Shown here: piece after piece, positions 15,967 through 24,513 of the stretch
Position numbering within the stretch: position 1 is the first letter of the stretch
How the letters are laid out: each line of letters opens with the position of its first letter
Source of the DNA: Nonomuraea turcica
GTDB lineage: Bacteria > Actinomycetota > Actinomycetes > Streptosporangiales > Streptosporangiaceae
Assembly (NCBI RefSeq): GCF_030718205.1
Contig: NZ_JAUZQF010000044.1
Location: 1-64,000 of the forward strand
Reading direction: 5' to 3'
DNA: 64,000 bases
Notes under the pieces: generated by a model
The model's input: only the letters and a program-made list of their open reading frames with translations
What the model was told of the DNA's origin: nothing
Database searches by the model: none
Program-made: the position numbers and the translations under genes

Positions 15967-16270
15967 AGCATGTCCGTACGCTGCCTCTCCTTGCCCTTGG
16001 CCCGTGCGGACGCGTTGAGCATGGAGTAGGCGACGGCCGTGCGTGGCGTGAACCCGAGGACGAAGAGCCGGCTGATCAGGGCCGCGAGGTTATCGGCCCG
16101 GCGCTTGCGCTGGACACGGTCCTGTGCCTTGGCCACCCCGGTTGTGAGCTCCCGAGGGTGATGACCGAAATCCCGGGCGTGTAGCCCAAAAGCCTGCGCG
16201 GGTCGAAGGTGCCGCGCTCGATGTCCGCCACGACGCGGGTGTCGAGCACGATGGCTCGATTGCCTGTCAC
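15959..16270 (-). pseudogene. vapC: vapC toxin gene, 5' fragment, also frameshifted
   Basis: It begins at GTG 16270, overlapping the vapB stop, with AIVLDTRVVADIERG, the first Asp-containing motif of the PIN domain. A one-base deletion near 16155, after GISVITLG, shifts the frame. The other frame then continues ELTTGVAKAQDRVQRKR as far as RQRTDMLIA, where the IS21-type element begins. The toxin gene therefore carries two independent lesions. It would have been a ribonuclease neutralised by the adjacent VapB. Confidence 0.82.
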
Positions 16271-16536
16271 CGCTCTTGGACGACTTCGTCGATGTCGGCG
16301 GCGAACTCTTCGTCCGGCCCGAACTCCTCGAGCCATTGCAGGAGGAGGTGTCCGGTCGGCGCATCCGGAATCACCGGTCTCGGGACAGGCGTCAGCACGG
16401 CAACGGGACGCCCACCGCGCGTGATGGTGATCTGCTCGCCCGTTTCCACACGGTCGATCAACCGAGACAGACTTTTGCCGGCTTCCGCGATTTCCACCGT
16501 CGCGGAGGGAACCGGCTCTGCTGGAAGTGGGCTCAT
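16267..16536 (-). CDS. vapB: VapB-type (Phd/YefM family) antitoxin
   Basis: 89 residues with the Phd/YefM N-terminal DNA-binding fold: VEIAEAGKSLSRLIDRVET, then GEQITITRGGRPVAVL. The acidic C-terminal toxin-binding tail (WLEEFGPDEEFAADIDEVV) is complete. Its stop overlaps the vapC start (TGA within GTGA), so the two were translationally coupled. The antitoxin frame is intact although the toxin gene is doubly broken, so it is an orphan antitoxin that could still repress its own promoter or neutralise related toxins. A 14-bp inverted repeat upstream may be its operator. Confidence 0.8.
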   Translation of the reverse strand: MSPLPAEPVPSATVEIAEAGKSLSRLIDRVETGEQITITRGGRPVAVLTPVPRPVIPDAPTGHLLLQWLEEFGPDEEFAADIDEVVQER

Positions 16537-16556
16537 GACCTCAGCATGCGCCGAGG

Positions 16557-16595
16557 CTCCGGATACTTTCCGGAGGTCACCGAAAGTATCCGGAG
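16557..16595. promoter_or_regulatory. 14-bp inverted repeat before vapB
   Basis: CTCCGGATACTTTC and its exact complement are separated by 11 bases, 20 bases upstream of the vapB start and just after the end of the upstream TPR regulator gene. It could be the VapB operator or a terminator of that regulator gene. No T-run follows, which favours an operator slightly. Confidence 0.5.
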
Positions 16596-16611
16596 TTCCA
16601 ACAGGGTTCGC

Positions 16612-17970
16612 CTATGCCGACGTCAGCTCCCGGGTGCGCTCGTGCAGCACCTTCACCACCCGCTCGTTCTTGTAAGGCTGCAGCCGCCTGCGCAGATCCT
16701 CCGCATACGACCGCGACCGCACCGACTGCAACTCCCCCGCCATCGCCATAGCCTTGCCGGCGGTGGAGCACGCCTCCTCAAGCTCCCCACACTGCACCAG
16801 CCCCGCCGCCAGCAGGGACAGGTTGAACATCCGCCCCCGCACGTAGCGGGAGTCCATGTCGAGCGAGCGACGCGCGTACCGCACCGCCCGCTCCCCCTCC
16901 CCCAGGTCGCGGAAGCAGTGCGCGAACTTGGCGGACAGGTACGCCTCGTCGAAGTAGCTCAGCCACCGGGGTTCTTCGGTGGGCTTGCGGGCGTCGAAGG
17001 CGCGTTCGGCCGCGTGGAGCGAGGCGCCGCAGGAGCGGGCGTCGCCGCGGCCGGCGTGGGCGTGGGCCTCCAGGACGTAGGCGGAGGCCAGCAGGGTGTT
17101 CACGCCCGCGCCACGGGCCGCGAGCTGGGCCGCCCGGGCCAGGTCCAAGGCGTGCGCCGGTTGGCCCACGTAGATGGCCTGGTGGGCCATGCCGGCCAGG
17201 ATCTCGCCGCCGAGGGTGTGGTCGTCGGCGCCTCTGGCCAAGCGCAGGGCCTGGATGAGGTAACGCTGGGCCAGGCCGTGCTGCTCCATGTCGTACGCCA
17301 TCCAGCCGGCCAGCCGGGTCAGCTCAGCGGCCGCGGCGGCCAGCTGGCGGCCGGTCGCGTCGCTGTACGAGCCCTCCTTAAGTAGGGGGGAGACGGCGCC
17401 GTCGAGGTATTTGACCACGGACGCGCGGACGTGGCCGCTACCGAAACGGTTGTCGAGCTCACCGAAAGATCGGGTGACCTCGTGGATGGCGGCGATCTCG
17501 GCGCGGCCCACGCGCCGCGTACCCGTCCCGCCCAGGCGTCCCTCTAACGGGGACGTCAGCCAGCGCATGGCTCCAATGGAGCCTGCTCCTAAAGCGAACG
17601 TCGAGTCGATCAGAAACCTCCGTCTCTCAACATCGGCCCGCCACAGCGCGGTCACAGTCGAGACCCCCTCCTGCCACGTGTGCATGAACTCTTGCCCGAG
17701 ATCGAGGGGTGTAATGATGGCCGGCATTCCGAGGTCCTCCGAGGTGACCTGCCTGCCGAGCCGGAGCGCGAACAGCTCCGTAAGCAGGCAGGGCACCGGA
17801 TCTCTCGGGCGCTGGCCACCGATCCAGCGCAATACCGAGCTGTGGTCATACTTCAGACCGGGGGTTCCGCGTGCGGCGCCCAGATCGTTGAGGCGCCTGG
17901 CCAGTCCCTTGTGAGAAAAGCCCGCCTCCGCGATGAGCTGCTGCAGCAGTCGATTCGGCTCGCGTACCAT
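16612..17970 (-). CDS. TPR-containing transcriptional regulator (NsdA-like)
   Basis: 452 residues from ATG 17970, six bases after AAGGAG. The N-terminal helix-turn-helix (RLLQQLIAEAGFSHKGLARRL, then DHSSVLRWIGGQRPRDP) is of the kind found in large Streptomyces regulators. The rest (about 200-440) is a chain of helical repeats resembling TPRs (LAQRYLIQALRLARG, HALDLARAAQLAARG, RAVRYARRSLDMDSR). In streptomycetes, proteins of this design such as NsdA affect differentiation and antibiotic production; transferring that here is inference. It is monocistronic and lies just outside the mobile-element nest. Confidence 0.75.
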   Translation of the reverse strand: MVREPNRLLQQLIAEAGFSHKGLARRLNDLGAARGTPGLKYDHSSVLRWIGGQRPRDPVPCLLTELFALRLGRQVTSEDLGMPAIITPLDLGQEFMHTWQEGVSTVTALWRADVERRRFLIDSTFALGAGSIGAMRWLTSPLEGRLGGTGTRRVGRAEIAAIHEVTRSFGELDNRFGSGHVRASVVKYLDGAVSPLLKEGSYSDATGRQLAAAAAELTRLAGWMAYDMEQHGLAQRYLIQALRLARGADDHTLGGEILAGMAHQAIYVGQPAHALDLARAAQLAARGAGVNTLLASAYVLEAHAHAGRGDARSCGASLHAAERAFDARKPTEEPRWLSYFDEAYLSAKFAHCFRDLGEGERAVRYARRSLDMDSRYVRGRMFNLSLLAAGLVQCGELEEACSTAGKAMAMAGELQSVRSRSYAEDLRRRLQPYKNERVVKVLHERTRELTSA

Positions 17971-18193
17971 CGCTCTCCTTGTCGCAGGAGCCGCCGCCCA
18001 CATCATTACAGCGAGCTACAGTTATAGCACCTTGCGTAAAGGATTTATGGCAGTTCCCAATGGATGTCCCCGCTCGTTTCGCTTGCGCCGCCGGCTCCGC
18101 GTGTGCTGCGGGTCGCCGGCGGCGCCTCGGTCTCGGCGAGGACCTCACTTACCCAAGGGAACGGCAAGCAATCGTCAAGCGGTCTTGAGCTGC

Positions 18194-19384
18194 TTAGATG
18201 CGGGCGACGCCGTCGGCGCGGGCCTGGGCGGCGACCGCGGCGGTGACGGCGGGGGCGACGCGCTCGTCGAAGGGGCTCGGGATGACGTACGCGGGCGTGA
18301 CGTCGTCGCCGACGACGCCGGCCAGGGCGCCGGCCGCGGCCACCTTCATGTTCTCGGTGATGGTGGAGGCCCGCACGTCCAGCGCGCCCCTGAACACGCC
18401 GGGGAAGGCCAGCACGTTGTTGATCTGGTTGGGAAAGTCGGAGCGGCCGGTGGCGACGACCGCGGCGTGCTTGGCGGCCGCCTCGGGGTGGACCTCCGGG
18501 GTCGGGTTGGACAGCGCGAACACGATCGCGTCCTTGGCCATCGACGCGATGGCCGCCTCGGACACGGTGGATCCGGACAGGCCCACGAACACGTCCGCGC
18601 CCGCCAGGGCCTCCTCCGTAGAGCCGGTGTGGCCGGACCTGTTGGTGTCGCGGGCCAGCGCCTCCTTGAACGGGTTGAGGCCCTCTCTGCCCTCGTAGAT
18701 CATGCCCTTGGAGTCGGAGACCGCGATGTCGCCGATGCCGGCCTCCAGGAGGATGCGGGTGACCGCGACGCCGGAGGCGCCGGCGCCGGCCACGACCGCG
18801 CGCAGGTCGCCGAGGGGGCGGCCGGTCAGGCGGGCGGCGTTCTGGAGGGCGGCGAGCACCACGATGGCGGTGCCGTGCTGGTCGTCGTGGAAGACGGGGA
18901 TGTCGAGCAGGTCGCGCAGGCGGGCCTCGATCTCGAAGCAGCGGGGTGCGCTGATGTCCTCGAGGTTGATGCCGCCGAACGACGGCGCCAGCCGAACGAC
19001 GGTCTCCACGAGGGCGTCCACGTCGGTGCAGTCGAGGCAGAGGGGGACGGCGTCGACGTTCGCGAACTCCTTGAACAGCAGCGCCTTGCCCTCCATGACC
19101 GGCATGGCGGCCGAAGGACCTATGTCGCCCAGGCCGAGCACGGCGGTGCCGTCGGAGACGACGGCGACCACCCTGGAGACCCAGGTGTAGTCGTGGACCA
19201 GCGAGGGCGTCTCGGCGATGGCGGTGCACACCCGGGCGACGCCGGGCGTGTAGGCGAGCGCCAGGTCGTCCGCGTCGCGGACGGGAACAGTGGAGCGAAC
19301 CTCGATCTTGCCGCCGCGATGCAGTGCGAAAGCCGGATCGAGATCGAGTGTTTCGACGGATGCGGAAGCGGGCGTGGCAGCCAC
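18194..19384 (-). CDS. NAD(P)-dependent malic enzyme
   Basis: Decarboxylates malate to pyruvate, linking the citric-acid cycle to pyruvate and supplying NAD(P)H in the cytoplasm. From GTG 19384 (MAATPASASVETLDLDP; AGGGG five bases before) it has 396 residues; an ATG at 19480 would add 32. The malic domain is clear (LAYTPGVARVC, SDGTAVLGLGDIG, EGKALLFKEFA) and DDQHGTA marks the metal/substrate site. The Rossmann motif VVAGAGASGVAV begins the NAD-binding domain. Length fits the short bacterial class. It is a single gene with divergent promoter space toward the ABC transporter. Confidence 0.92.
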   Translation of the reverse strand: MAATPASASVETLDLDPAFALHRGGKIEVRSTVPVRDADDLALAYTPGVARVCTAIAETPSLVHDYTWVSRVVAVVSDGTAVLGLGDIGPSAAMPVMEGKALLFKEFANVDAVPLCLDCTDVDALVETVVRLAPSFGGINLEDISAPRCFEIEARLRDLLDIPVFHDDQHGTAIVVLAALQNAARLTGRPLGDLRAVVAGAGASGVAVTRILLEAGIGDIAVSDSKGMIYEGREGLNPFKEALARDTNRSGHTGSTEEALAGADVFVGLSGSTVSEAAIASMAKDAIVFALSNPTPEVHPEAAAKHAAVVATGRSDFPNQINNVLAFPGVFRGALDVRASTITENMKVAAAGALAGVVGDDVTPAYVIPSPFDERVAPAVTAAVAAQARADGVARI

Positions 19385-19656
19385 AGCGACCCCTGTAATC
19401 GTTGGTAGCGGAAGAAACCTTCGGCGGACGAGCGCGAGCGGTCTGGCTTCGGTAGCTGCCAGGATCCCCTCGGCGATCATCGTCGTGAGGGGGTTCGGGG
19501 GTCACCCGTGACCCCATAGTGCCACATGGTGAGATGGGGTTCGGTGTCGGCGCTGTCGCCGTTCCGTTGACGCATTGTTAAACCCCTGATGACGGAGCGG
19601 TGCAAAAACCCACTTAAACTGCACAAAACCCCAGATTCACTTCTAGGAGGCCGTAC

Positions 19657-20526
19657 ATGGCCCTGAGCCTTAAGGGCCGCCGTGGCTACGCCGCCGGCGT
19701 GCTCGCGCTAACCGCCGTTTTCGCCCTGTCCGCATGCGGGAGCGAGTCACCGAGCACACAGTCCGGCGCGACGTCGACCGCAGGCGCCACGGCCGCGGGC
19801 GGCGTCCAGCTGGTCTCCCCCGGCAAGCTGACCACGTGCACGAACCTGCCGTACCCGCCGTTCCAGTCGAAGGACGCCAGCGGCAAGATCGTGGGCTTCG
19901 ACGTCGACATGATCGACTTGGTGGCCAAGAAGCTCGGTGTGACCCAGGAGATCGTCGACATCGACTTCGACTCCATCAAGGGTGGCGCCGCTCTGAACGC
20001 CGGCAAGTGCGACGTCGCCGCCGCCGGCATGACCATCACCGACGAGCGCAAGCAGAACCTCGACTTCTCTTCGCCGTACTTCGACGAGGTGCTCGGCCTC
20101 GTCACCAAGAAGGCCGCGGGCATCCCCACGCTCGAGGACGCCAAGGCCAAGGGCGTGAGCGTCGGCGTGCAGGCCGGCACGACGGCCCTCGACCTGGCCA
20201 AGACCAAGGGCATCGAGCCCAAGGAGTTCAAGGACTCCGGCAAGCTCCTGCTCGCGCTCCAGTCCGGCCAGGTCGACCTGGTGGTGCAGGACCTGCCGGT
20301 CGTCGTCGAGTGGATGAAGAAGCCGAACGTCTCCTCGGCCTACGAGCTGTCCGGCCAGGTCCCGACCCAGGCCCAGTACGGCTTCGCGGTCAAGAAGGGC
20401 AACGCCGAGCTGCTCAAGGCCGTCGACGAGTCCCTGGCCACGGCGATCAAGGACGGCACCTGGACCAAGCTCTATGAGCAGTGGATGGGCGCCGCTCCGG
20501 CCACGACCCCGTCGCCCGCTTCCTGA
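19657..20526 (+). CDS. Polar amino-acid ABC transporter substrate-binding lipoprotein
   Basis: 289 residues, starting 6 bases after AGGAGG. The signal peptide ends in the lipobox LSACGS, so the Cys would carry lipid and anchor the protein outside the membrane. The mature part is a periplasmic-binding-protein type 3 fold: LTTCTNLPYPPFQSKDASG, FDVDMIDLVAKKLGV, MTITDERKQNLDFSSPY and GVQAGTTALDL match the family that binds glutamate, glutamine, cystine and the like. It is first in a three-gene operon with permease and ATPase. The exact substrate cannot be read from the sequence. Confidence 0.9.
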   Translation: MALSLKGRRGYAAGVLALTAVFALSACGSESPSTQSGATSTAGATAAGGVQLVSPGKLTTCTNLPYPPFQSKDASGKIVGFDVDMIDLVAKKLGVTQEIVDIDFDSIKGGAALNAGKCDVAAAGMTITDERKQNLDFSSPYFDEVLGLVTKKAAGIPTLEDAKAKGVSVGVQAGTTALDLAKTKGIEPKEFKDSGKLLLALQSGQVDLVVQDLPVVVEWMKKPNVSSAYELSGQVPTQAQYGFAVKKGNAELLKAVDESLATAIKDGTWTKLYEQWMGAAPATTPSPAS

Positions 20527-20528
20527 TC

Positions 20529-21359
20529 ATGACGGGCACGCCCATCACGACTGAGCCCGCGCGCAGCGGGCTCAGTCCCAGGAAACGACGACAGATCAGC
20601 CTGGGTGTCCAGTACGCCGTCTTCGTCGCCGTCCTGGCGGCGGTGGCGATGCTGGCCGACTGGCCGAAGATCGCGGAGAACTTCCTCAACGGCTCCGTCG
20701 CCGCCGGGATGTTCCCCACGCTCTTCACGGTGGCGCTGAAGAACACGCTGATCTTCACCATCGCCGGCTATGTGATCGGTTTCGTGCTCGGCCTGGTGCT
20801 GGCGCTCATGCGGCTGTCGTCCGTGGTGCCGTACCGGGTGGTGGCGCTGGTCTACATCGAGATCTTCCGCGGCCTGCCCGCGCTGATCATCTTCCTGCTG
20901 CTCGGGTTCGGTCTGCCGATCGCGTTCCCCGGCTTCAGACTGCCCGGCGACATCTACGGGACGGTGGCCCTGGCCCTCGGCCTGGTCGCCGCGGCCTACA
21001 TGGCCGAGTCGTTCCGCGCCGGCATCCAGGCGGTGCCCAAGGGACAGATGGAGGCGGCCAGGTCGCTCGGCATGAAGCCGGGCCGGGCCATGCTGTCGAT
21101 CATCCTGCCGCAGGCCATCAGGATCGTGATCCCGCCGCTGACCAACGAGCTGATCCTGCTGTTCAAGGACTCCTCGCTGGTCTTCACGCTGGGCGTCACG
21201 GCGGCGACCACCGAGCTGACCAAGTTCGGCTCCGACACGACGATCGAGCAGGCCAACAGCACGCCGCTGATCGTGGCGGGCGCTACCTACCTGCTCATCA
21301 CGATTCCGCTCGGCATCGTGGTCCGCCGCCTCGAAGCGCGTCAGGGGAGGAAGCGGTGA
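20529..21359 (+). CDS. Polar amino-acid ABC transporter permease
   Basis: 276 residues from ATG 20529, two bases after the stop of the binding-protein gene. There are about five or six membrane helices (YAVFVAVLAAVAML, IFTIAGYVIGFVLGLVLAL and others). The ABC-coupling EAA loop is visible (EAARSLGMKPGRAMLSIILP). It belongs to the His/Glu/Gln permease family and probably works as a homodimer with the ATPase encoded next. Its last four bases overlap the start of that gene. Confidence 0.9.
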   Translation: MTGTPITTEPARSGLSPRKRRQISLGVQYAVFVAVLAAVAMLADWPKIAENFLNGSVAAGMFPTLFTVALKNTLIFTIAGYVIGFVLGLVLALMRLSSVVPYRVVALVYIEIFRGLPALIIFLLLGFGLPIAFPGFRLPGDIYGTVALALGLVAAAYMAESFRAGIQAVPKGQMEAARSLGMKPGRAMLSIILPQAIRIVIPPLTNELILLFKDSSLVFTLGVTAATTELTKFGSDTTIEQANSTPLIVAGATYLLITIPLGIVVRRLEARQGRKR

Positions 21360-22099
21360 CGCACGCCGTAGAGATCAGGGATCTGCACAAGTACTTCGGC
21401 GACAACGAGGTGCTCAAGGGCATCGACTTCACGGTCGATCCCGGACAGGTCGTCTGCGTCATCGGACCCTCGGGCTCGGGCAAGTCCACGCTGCTGCGGT
21501 GCGTGAACCTGCTGGAGACCCCCACCAAGGGCCAGGTCTTCGTGAACGGAGCCGAGCTGACCGATCCCGACGCCGACATCGACGCCGCGCGGCGCCACGT
21601 CGGCATGGTGTTCCAGCAGTTCAACCTGTTCCCCCACCTGACCGTGCTGCAGAACGTGATGGTCGCGCAGCGGCGGGTGCTGGGAAGGGGCAAGAAAGAG
21701 GCCGAGATCGTCGCCAGGGAGAACCTGAACAAGGTCGGGGTCTCCGAAAAGAGCGACGCCTACCCCGGCCAGCTCTCCGGCGGGCAGCAGCAGCGGGTGG
21801 CCATCGCCAGGGCGCTGGCCATGAACCCGGACCTGATGTTGTTCGACGAGCCGACCTCGGCGCTCGACCCGGAGCTGGTCGGCGACGTGCTCACAGTCAT
21901 GCGCAAGCTGGCGGAGGAGGGCATGACCATGCTCGTGGTCACCCACGAGATGGGGTTCGCGCGGGAGGTGGCCGACCGCGTGGTGTTCATGGACGGCGGC
22001 GTGATCGTCGAGGAGGGTGAGCCGGCCAAGGTGATCGGCAACCCCAGCCACGAGCGCACCCGCGCGTTCCTGCGGCGCGTCCTGCACCCAGAGGGGTGA
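21356..22099 (+). CDS. Polar amino-acid ABC transporter ATPase
   Basis: 247 residues from GTG 21356 (GTGA overlap with the permease). Complete motifs: Walker A GPSGSGKST, Q-loop VFQQFNLFPH, signature LSGGQQQRV, Walker B LMLFDEP, switch His in VTHEMGFA. It is the cytoplasmic motor of the three-gene uptake system and is typical in length for the GlnQ/HisP group. Confidence 0.93.
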   Translation: MTHAVEIRDLHKYFGDNEVLKGIDFTVDPGQVVCVIGPSGSGKSTLLRCVNLLETPTKGQVFVNGAELTDPDADIDAARRHVGMVFQQFNLFPHLTVLQNVMVAQRRVLGRGKKEAEIVARENLNKVGVSEKSDAYPGQLSGGQQQRVAIARALAMNPDLMLFDEPTSALDPELVGDVLTVMRKLAEEGMTMLVVTHEMGFAREVADRVVFMDGGVIVEEGEPAKVIGNPSHERTRAFLRRVLHPEG

Positions 22100-22146
22100 C
22101 CGGCCCCGCGGGCTGACCACCCCGCGGGCTGACCGCCCGGCGGGGT
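22098..22146. repeat. Short tandem repeat after ABC operon
   Basis: Three degenerate units of about 16 bases (GACC-x-x-CCCGCGGGCT type), starting in the stop codon of the ATPase gene. Each holds a CCCGCGGG-like palindrome, so the stretch could form hairpins and act as a terminator. Confidence 0.5.
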
Positions 22147-22200
22147 GACACCGAGCAGGCGGGGTGCTCCGGCATCCCGTCGCTCGTGTAATACTCCGGC

Positions 22201-22626
22201 ATGGACCTGACCTCTTACGCCGAGTGGGCGGTCCGCCTGGCCAACGACCCCGCGCCGCCTCCCGACCTGATCCGGCTGCGCGATGAGCTGGCCGCGGTCT
22301 TCGACGCGGCCGGTGACGAGCGGGCCGTGGCGGAGCTGCTCAACGCCCTGCTCGTGCGTTATCCCGTACGTCCGCAGCTGTCGGACCACGACGGCCACGA
22401 CTGGCACCTGCACCTGGCCGAGGACCCCGCCGCCACCGCCGTGATGGGACTGGCCTCGGTCGTGGCGGAGCTGGGCGTGGATCGGCTGGGCCGCTGCCGT
22501 GAGCCCCACTGCGGGCAGGCCTTCCTCGACACCTCGTCCAACCGCTCCCGCCGCTACTGCTCGGCCCGCTGCGCCAGTCGCGCCAACGTCGCCGCCTTCC
22601 GCGCCCGCCGCAAGAACGGCTCCTGA
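22201..22626 (+). CDS. CGNR zinc-finger / ABATE-domain protein
   Basis: 141 residues. The N-terminal region is helical (ABATE-like; YAEWAVRLANDPAPPPDLIRL). The C-terminus is a treble-clef-like zinc finger of the CGNR family, with Cys ligands in GRCREPHCGQAFLD and YCSARCASRANVAAFR. Such proteins are thought to be transcription regulators or stress-linked nucleic-acid binders. The last codons (RKNGS) are partly copied again about 80 bases downstream. Confidence 0.85.
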   Translation: MDLTSYAEWAVRLANDPAPPPDLIRLRDELAAVFDAAGDERAVAELLNALLVRYPVRPQLSDHDGHDWHLHLAEDPAATAVMGLASVVAELGVDRLGRCREPHCGQAFLDTSSNRSRRYCSARCASRANVAAFRARRKNGS

Positions 22627-22744
22627 GCGACCCCAACGGCCCCAGGCCCCTACGAGCGGCCCCCATCGGCCCTATGAGCGGCTCCTGAGTGCCCCAGGCC
22701 GCAAGAACGACTCCTGGGCCGCAACCGAGGCCCCTAGCCGCGAC

Positions 22745-22768
22745 GGGTGCAGCTCGTTCTGAGGGAGT
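22745..22768. repeat. 24-bp inverted repeat, left copy
   Basis: Pairs in reverse orientation with 24473-24496, with one mismatch. The two copies bracket exactly the hydrolase and XRE-regulator genes. The core is AGCTCGTTCTGAGGGAGT. Confidence 0.7.
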
Positions 22769-22769
22769 C

Positions 22770-23504
22770 TCAAGAGTCGGCGAGGAGGCTCAGGACCCGG
22801 GTCCAGGCGTCGTCTCGGGCCTTCTGGTCGAAGGCCGGCGTTCCGGGCCAGAAGAATGCGTGAGCGACGTCGGGGTAGATGACCATTTCGTGCTTGACGT
22901 CGGCTTGCTCCAGTGCGGCGCGGATCTGGCCGCGCTGGCCCGTGTCGATCAGTGTGTCGTGCTCGCCGACCAGATAGAGCAATCGGCCGCTGATCCCAGG
23001 GGTCAGGTCCAGCGTGGGGGTGGGCTGGCTCATCGGGATATCGGTGGTGGGCAGCCAGCCGCCGTACAGCACGGCGGTGTGGCTGATCGGCAGTTGGCAG
23101 GCTGCCAGGTAGGCCAGGTGGCCGCCGGAGCTGAAGCCGATCATCGCGGTCTGCTGAATGTCTGGCTGCGCGCCCAGCCAGCTCAGGCAGGTGTCCACGT
23201 CGGTCAGGGCCTCGTTGCGGCGCAACTGGTGCAGGAGGGCGAATCCTTCTCGGCGCCCGGCGTCGGTGCGTTCGAGCCAGCGTCCGGGTTCGGCGTGCCG
23301 GTGATAGAACTCCGGCACCAGGGCCAAGTACCCGGCCTGCGCCAAGGCATCGGCCACGCCCCGGATGTCGGGGTTCACTGCGAATAGCTCGTGCGCCACG
23401 AGCACCGCGACCGGGGCGGCGCGGCCGACCGGGCGGGCCAGGTAGGCGGGCAAGGTGGTGCCATCGGCCACGGGGATGGTGATGGTTTCCCGGATGATCG
23501 TCAT
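22770..23504 (-). CDS. Dienelactone-hydrolase-family alpha/beta hydrolase
   Basis: 244 residues. Alpha/beta hydrolase fold of the dienelactone hydrolase family, with N-terminal VADGTTLPAYLARP, nucleophile elbow GFSSGGHLAY, and likely acid and His in VGEHDTLID and YPDVAHAFFWPG. The nucleophile is Ser rather than the Cys of true dienelactone hydrolases, so the substrate may be an ordinary ester or lactone. It is divergently transcribed from the XRE regulator, which probably controls it. Confidence 0.85.
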   Translation of the reverse strand: MTIIRETITIPVADGTTLPAYLARPVGRAAPVAVLVAHELFAVNPDIRGVADALAQAGYLALVPEFYHRHAEPGRWLERTDAGRREGFALLHQLRRNEALTDVDTCLSWLGAQPDIQQTAMIGFSSGGHLAYLAACQLPISHTAVLYGGWLPTTDIPMSQPTPTLDLTPGISGRLLYLVGEHDTLIDTGQRGQIRAALEQADVKHEMVIYPDVAHAFFWPGTPAFDQKARDDAWTRVLSLLADS

Positions 23505-23529
23505 GGGCCGAGCATGGGCGCGACTGAAA

Positions 23530-23558
23530 CTGGTAACCAGAGCAGCTTGTTACTGGTA
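23530..23558. promoter_or_regulatory. Candidate operator in the hydrolase/XRE divergent promoter
   Basis: CTGGTAACCAG (23530-23540) is a near-palindrome, and GTTACTGGTA at 23549-23558 repeats its half-site in inverted order. Lying between two divergent genes, they are plausible sites for the XRE protein. Confidence 0.4.
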
Positions 23559-23581
23559 TTGGCATGACTAGGCTGCGCTGT

Positions 23582-24391
23582 ATGGCAACAACCGGTGATC
23601 TGCAGGCCCTGGGACAGTTGCTCCGGTCCCGGCGCGAGCGCCTGCGCCCCGGCGATGTCGGCCTGCCCGCCGGAAGCCGCCGGCGCACGGCGGGACTGCG
23701 CCGCGAGGAGGTCGCGCTGCTGGCCAACATGTCCGTTACGTACTACACGTTCCTCGAGCAGGGCCGGCCCGTGCGACCCTCGGCCCAGGTACTGGACGCC
23801 CTGGCCGACGCGCTGCGGATGTCCGGCGCAGAACGGCAGTACCTGTGGGTGCTGGCCCGCGGCGGCGAGGACGGGCCCGGCCCTGGCACCGCCGCGGCAC
23901 CGGCGGAGTGGATCGATCCCGAAGTCGTCGCCCTGGTACAGCGGCTCGAGCCGTTCCCGACGATCGTCAAGGGACGCCGCTGGGACGTACTGGCCTCCAA
24001 CCCCGCCGCGCGTGAGTTGTTCGCCGACTGGGACGCGCTGCCCGACGGCCAGCGCAACCTCGTACGCTGGATGTTCACCGCGGCGCACGCCCGAACGGTG
24101 TATCTCGAATGGGAACCGGAGGCCCGGGCCATGCTCGGCCGATTCCGGCTCGCCGCGGCCGGCCATCCGGACGATCCCGGCTTCGAGGCCCTGATCGAGG
24201 AGCTGAAGGGGGACAGCGAGGAGGTCCGGCAGTGGTGGCCGCGGCATGACGTCATGGCGGTGGGCAACGGATCGAAGAAGCTTCGCCATCCGAAGCTCGG
24301 GCCGCTCAACTACAGCCACGTCGTACTACAACTCGCAGACAACCCCGACCAGACCCTGGTCACCTACTCGGCGGCAGGCGCGGTCGGCTGA
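23582..24391 (+). CDS. XRE-family regulator with MmyB-like ligand domain
   Basis: 269 residues from ATG 23582 (MATTGDLQALGQLLRSRRE). The N-terminal helix-turn-helix (RRTAGLRREEVALLANMSV, YYTFLEQGRPVRPSAQVLDAL) is followed by the MmyB-like ligand-binding domain (WDVLASNPAARELFADW, NLVRWMFTAAHARTVYLEW). Actinobacteria have many such regulators, typically beside the single enzyme they control. Here that is the divergent hydrolase gene 77 bases away. Confidence 0.88.
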   Translation: MATTGDLQALGQLLRSRRERLRPGDVGLPAGSRRRTAGLRREEVALLANMSVTYYTFLEQGRPVRPSAQVLDALADALRMSGAERQYLWVLARGGEDGPGPGTAAAPAEWIDPEVVALVQRLEPFPTIVKGRRWDVLASNPAARELFADWDALPDGQRNLVRWMFTAAHARTVYLEWEPEARAMLGRFRLAAAGHPDDPGFEALIEELKGDSEEVRQWWPRHDVMAVGNGSKKLRHPKLGPLNYSHVVLQLADNPDQTLVTYSAAGAVG

Positions 24392-24472
24392 GGGGAAATG
24401 GCGTGGCATATGGTCGTCCCGGGCAGCGCTGCCCATTTGCCATGGCCCGAACCATGAATCCCCAGCTCAGCC

Positions 24473-24496
24473 ACTCCCTCAGAACGAGCTACACCC
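24473..24496. repeat. 24-bp inverted repeat, right copy
   Basis: Partner of 22745-22768, lying 17 bases beyond the sodX stop. Similar but weaker matching extends outward on both sides (CCGCGACGGG against TCGCGGCTGGG). Confidence 0.7.
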
Positions 24497-24513
24497 AGCC
24501 GCGACCGCGGCCC

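Noticed and set aside
17933..19408. A 491-codon plus-strand frame over the malic-enzyme gene
   Set aside because: Antisense shadow; malic enzyme on the other strand has all family motifs.
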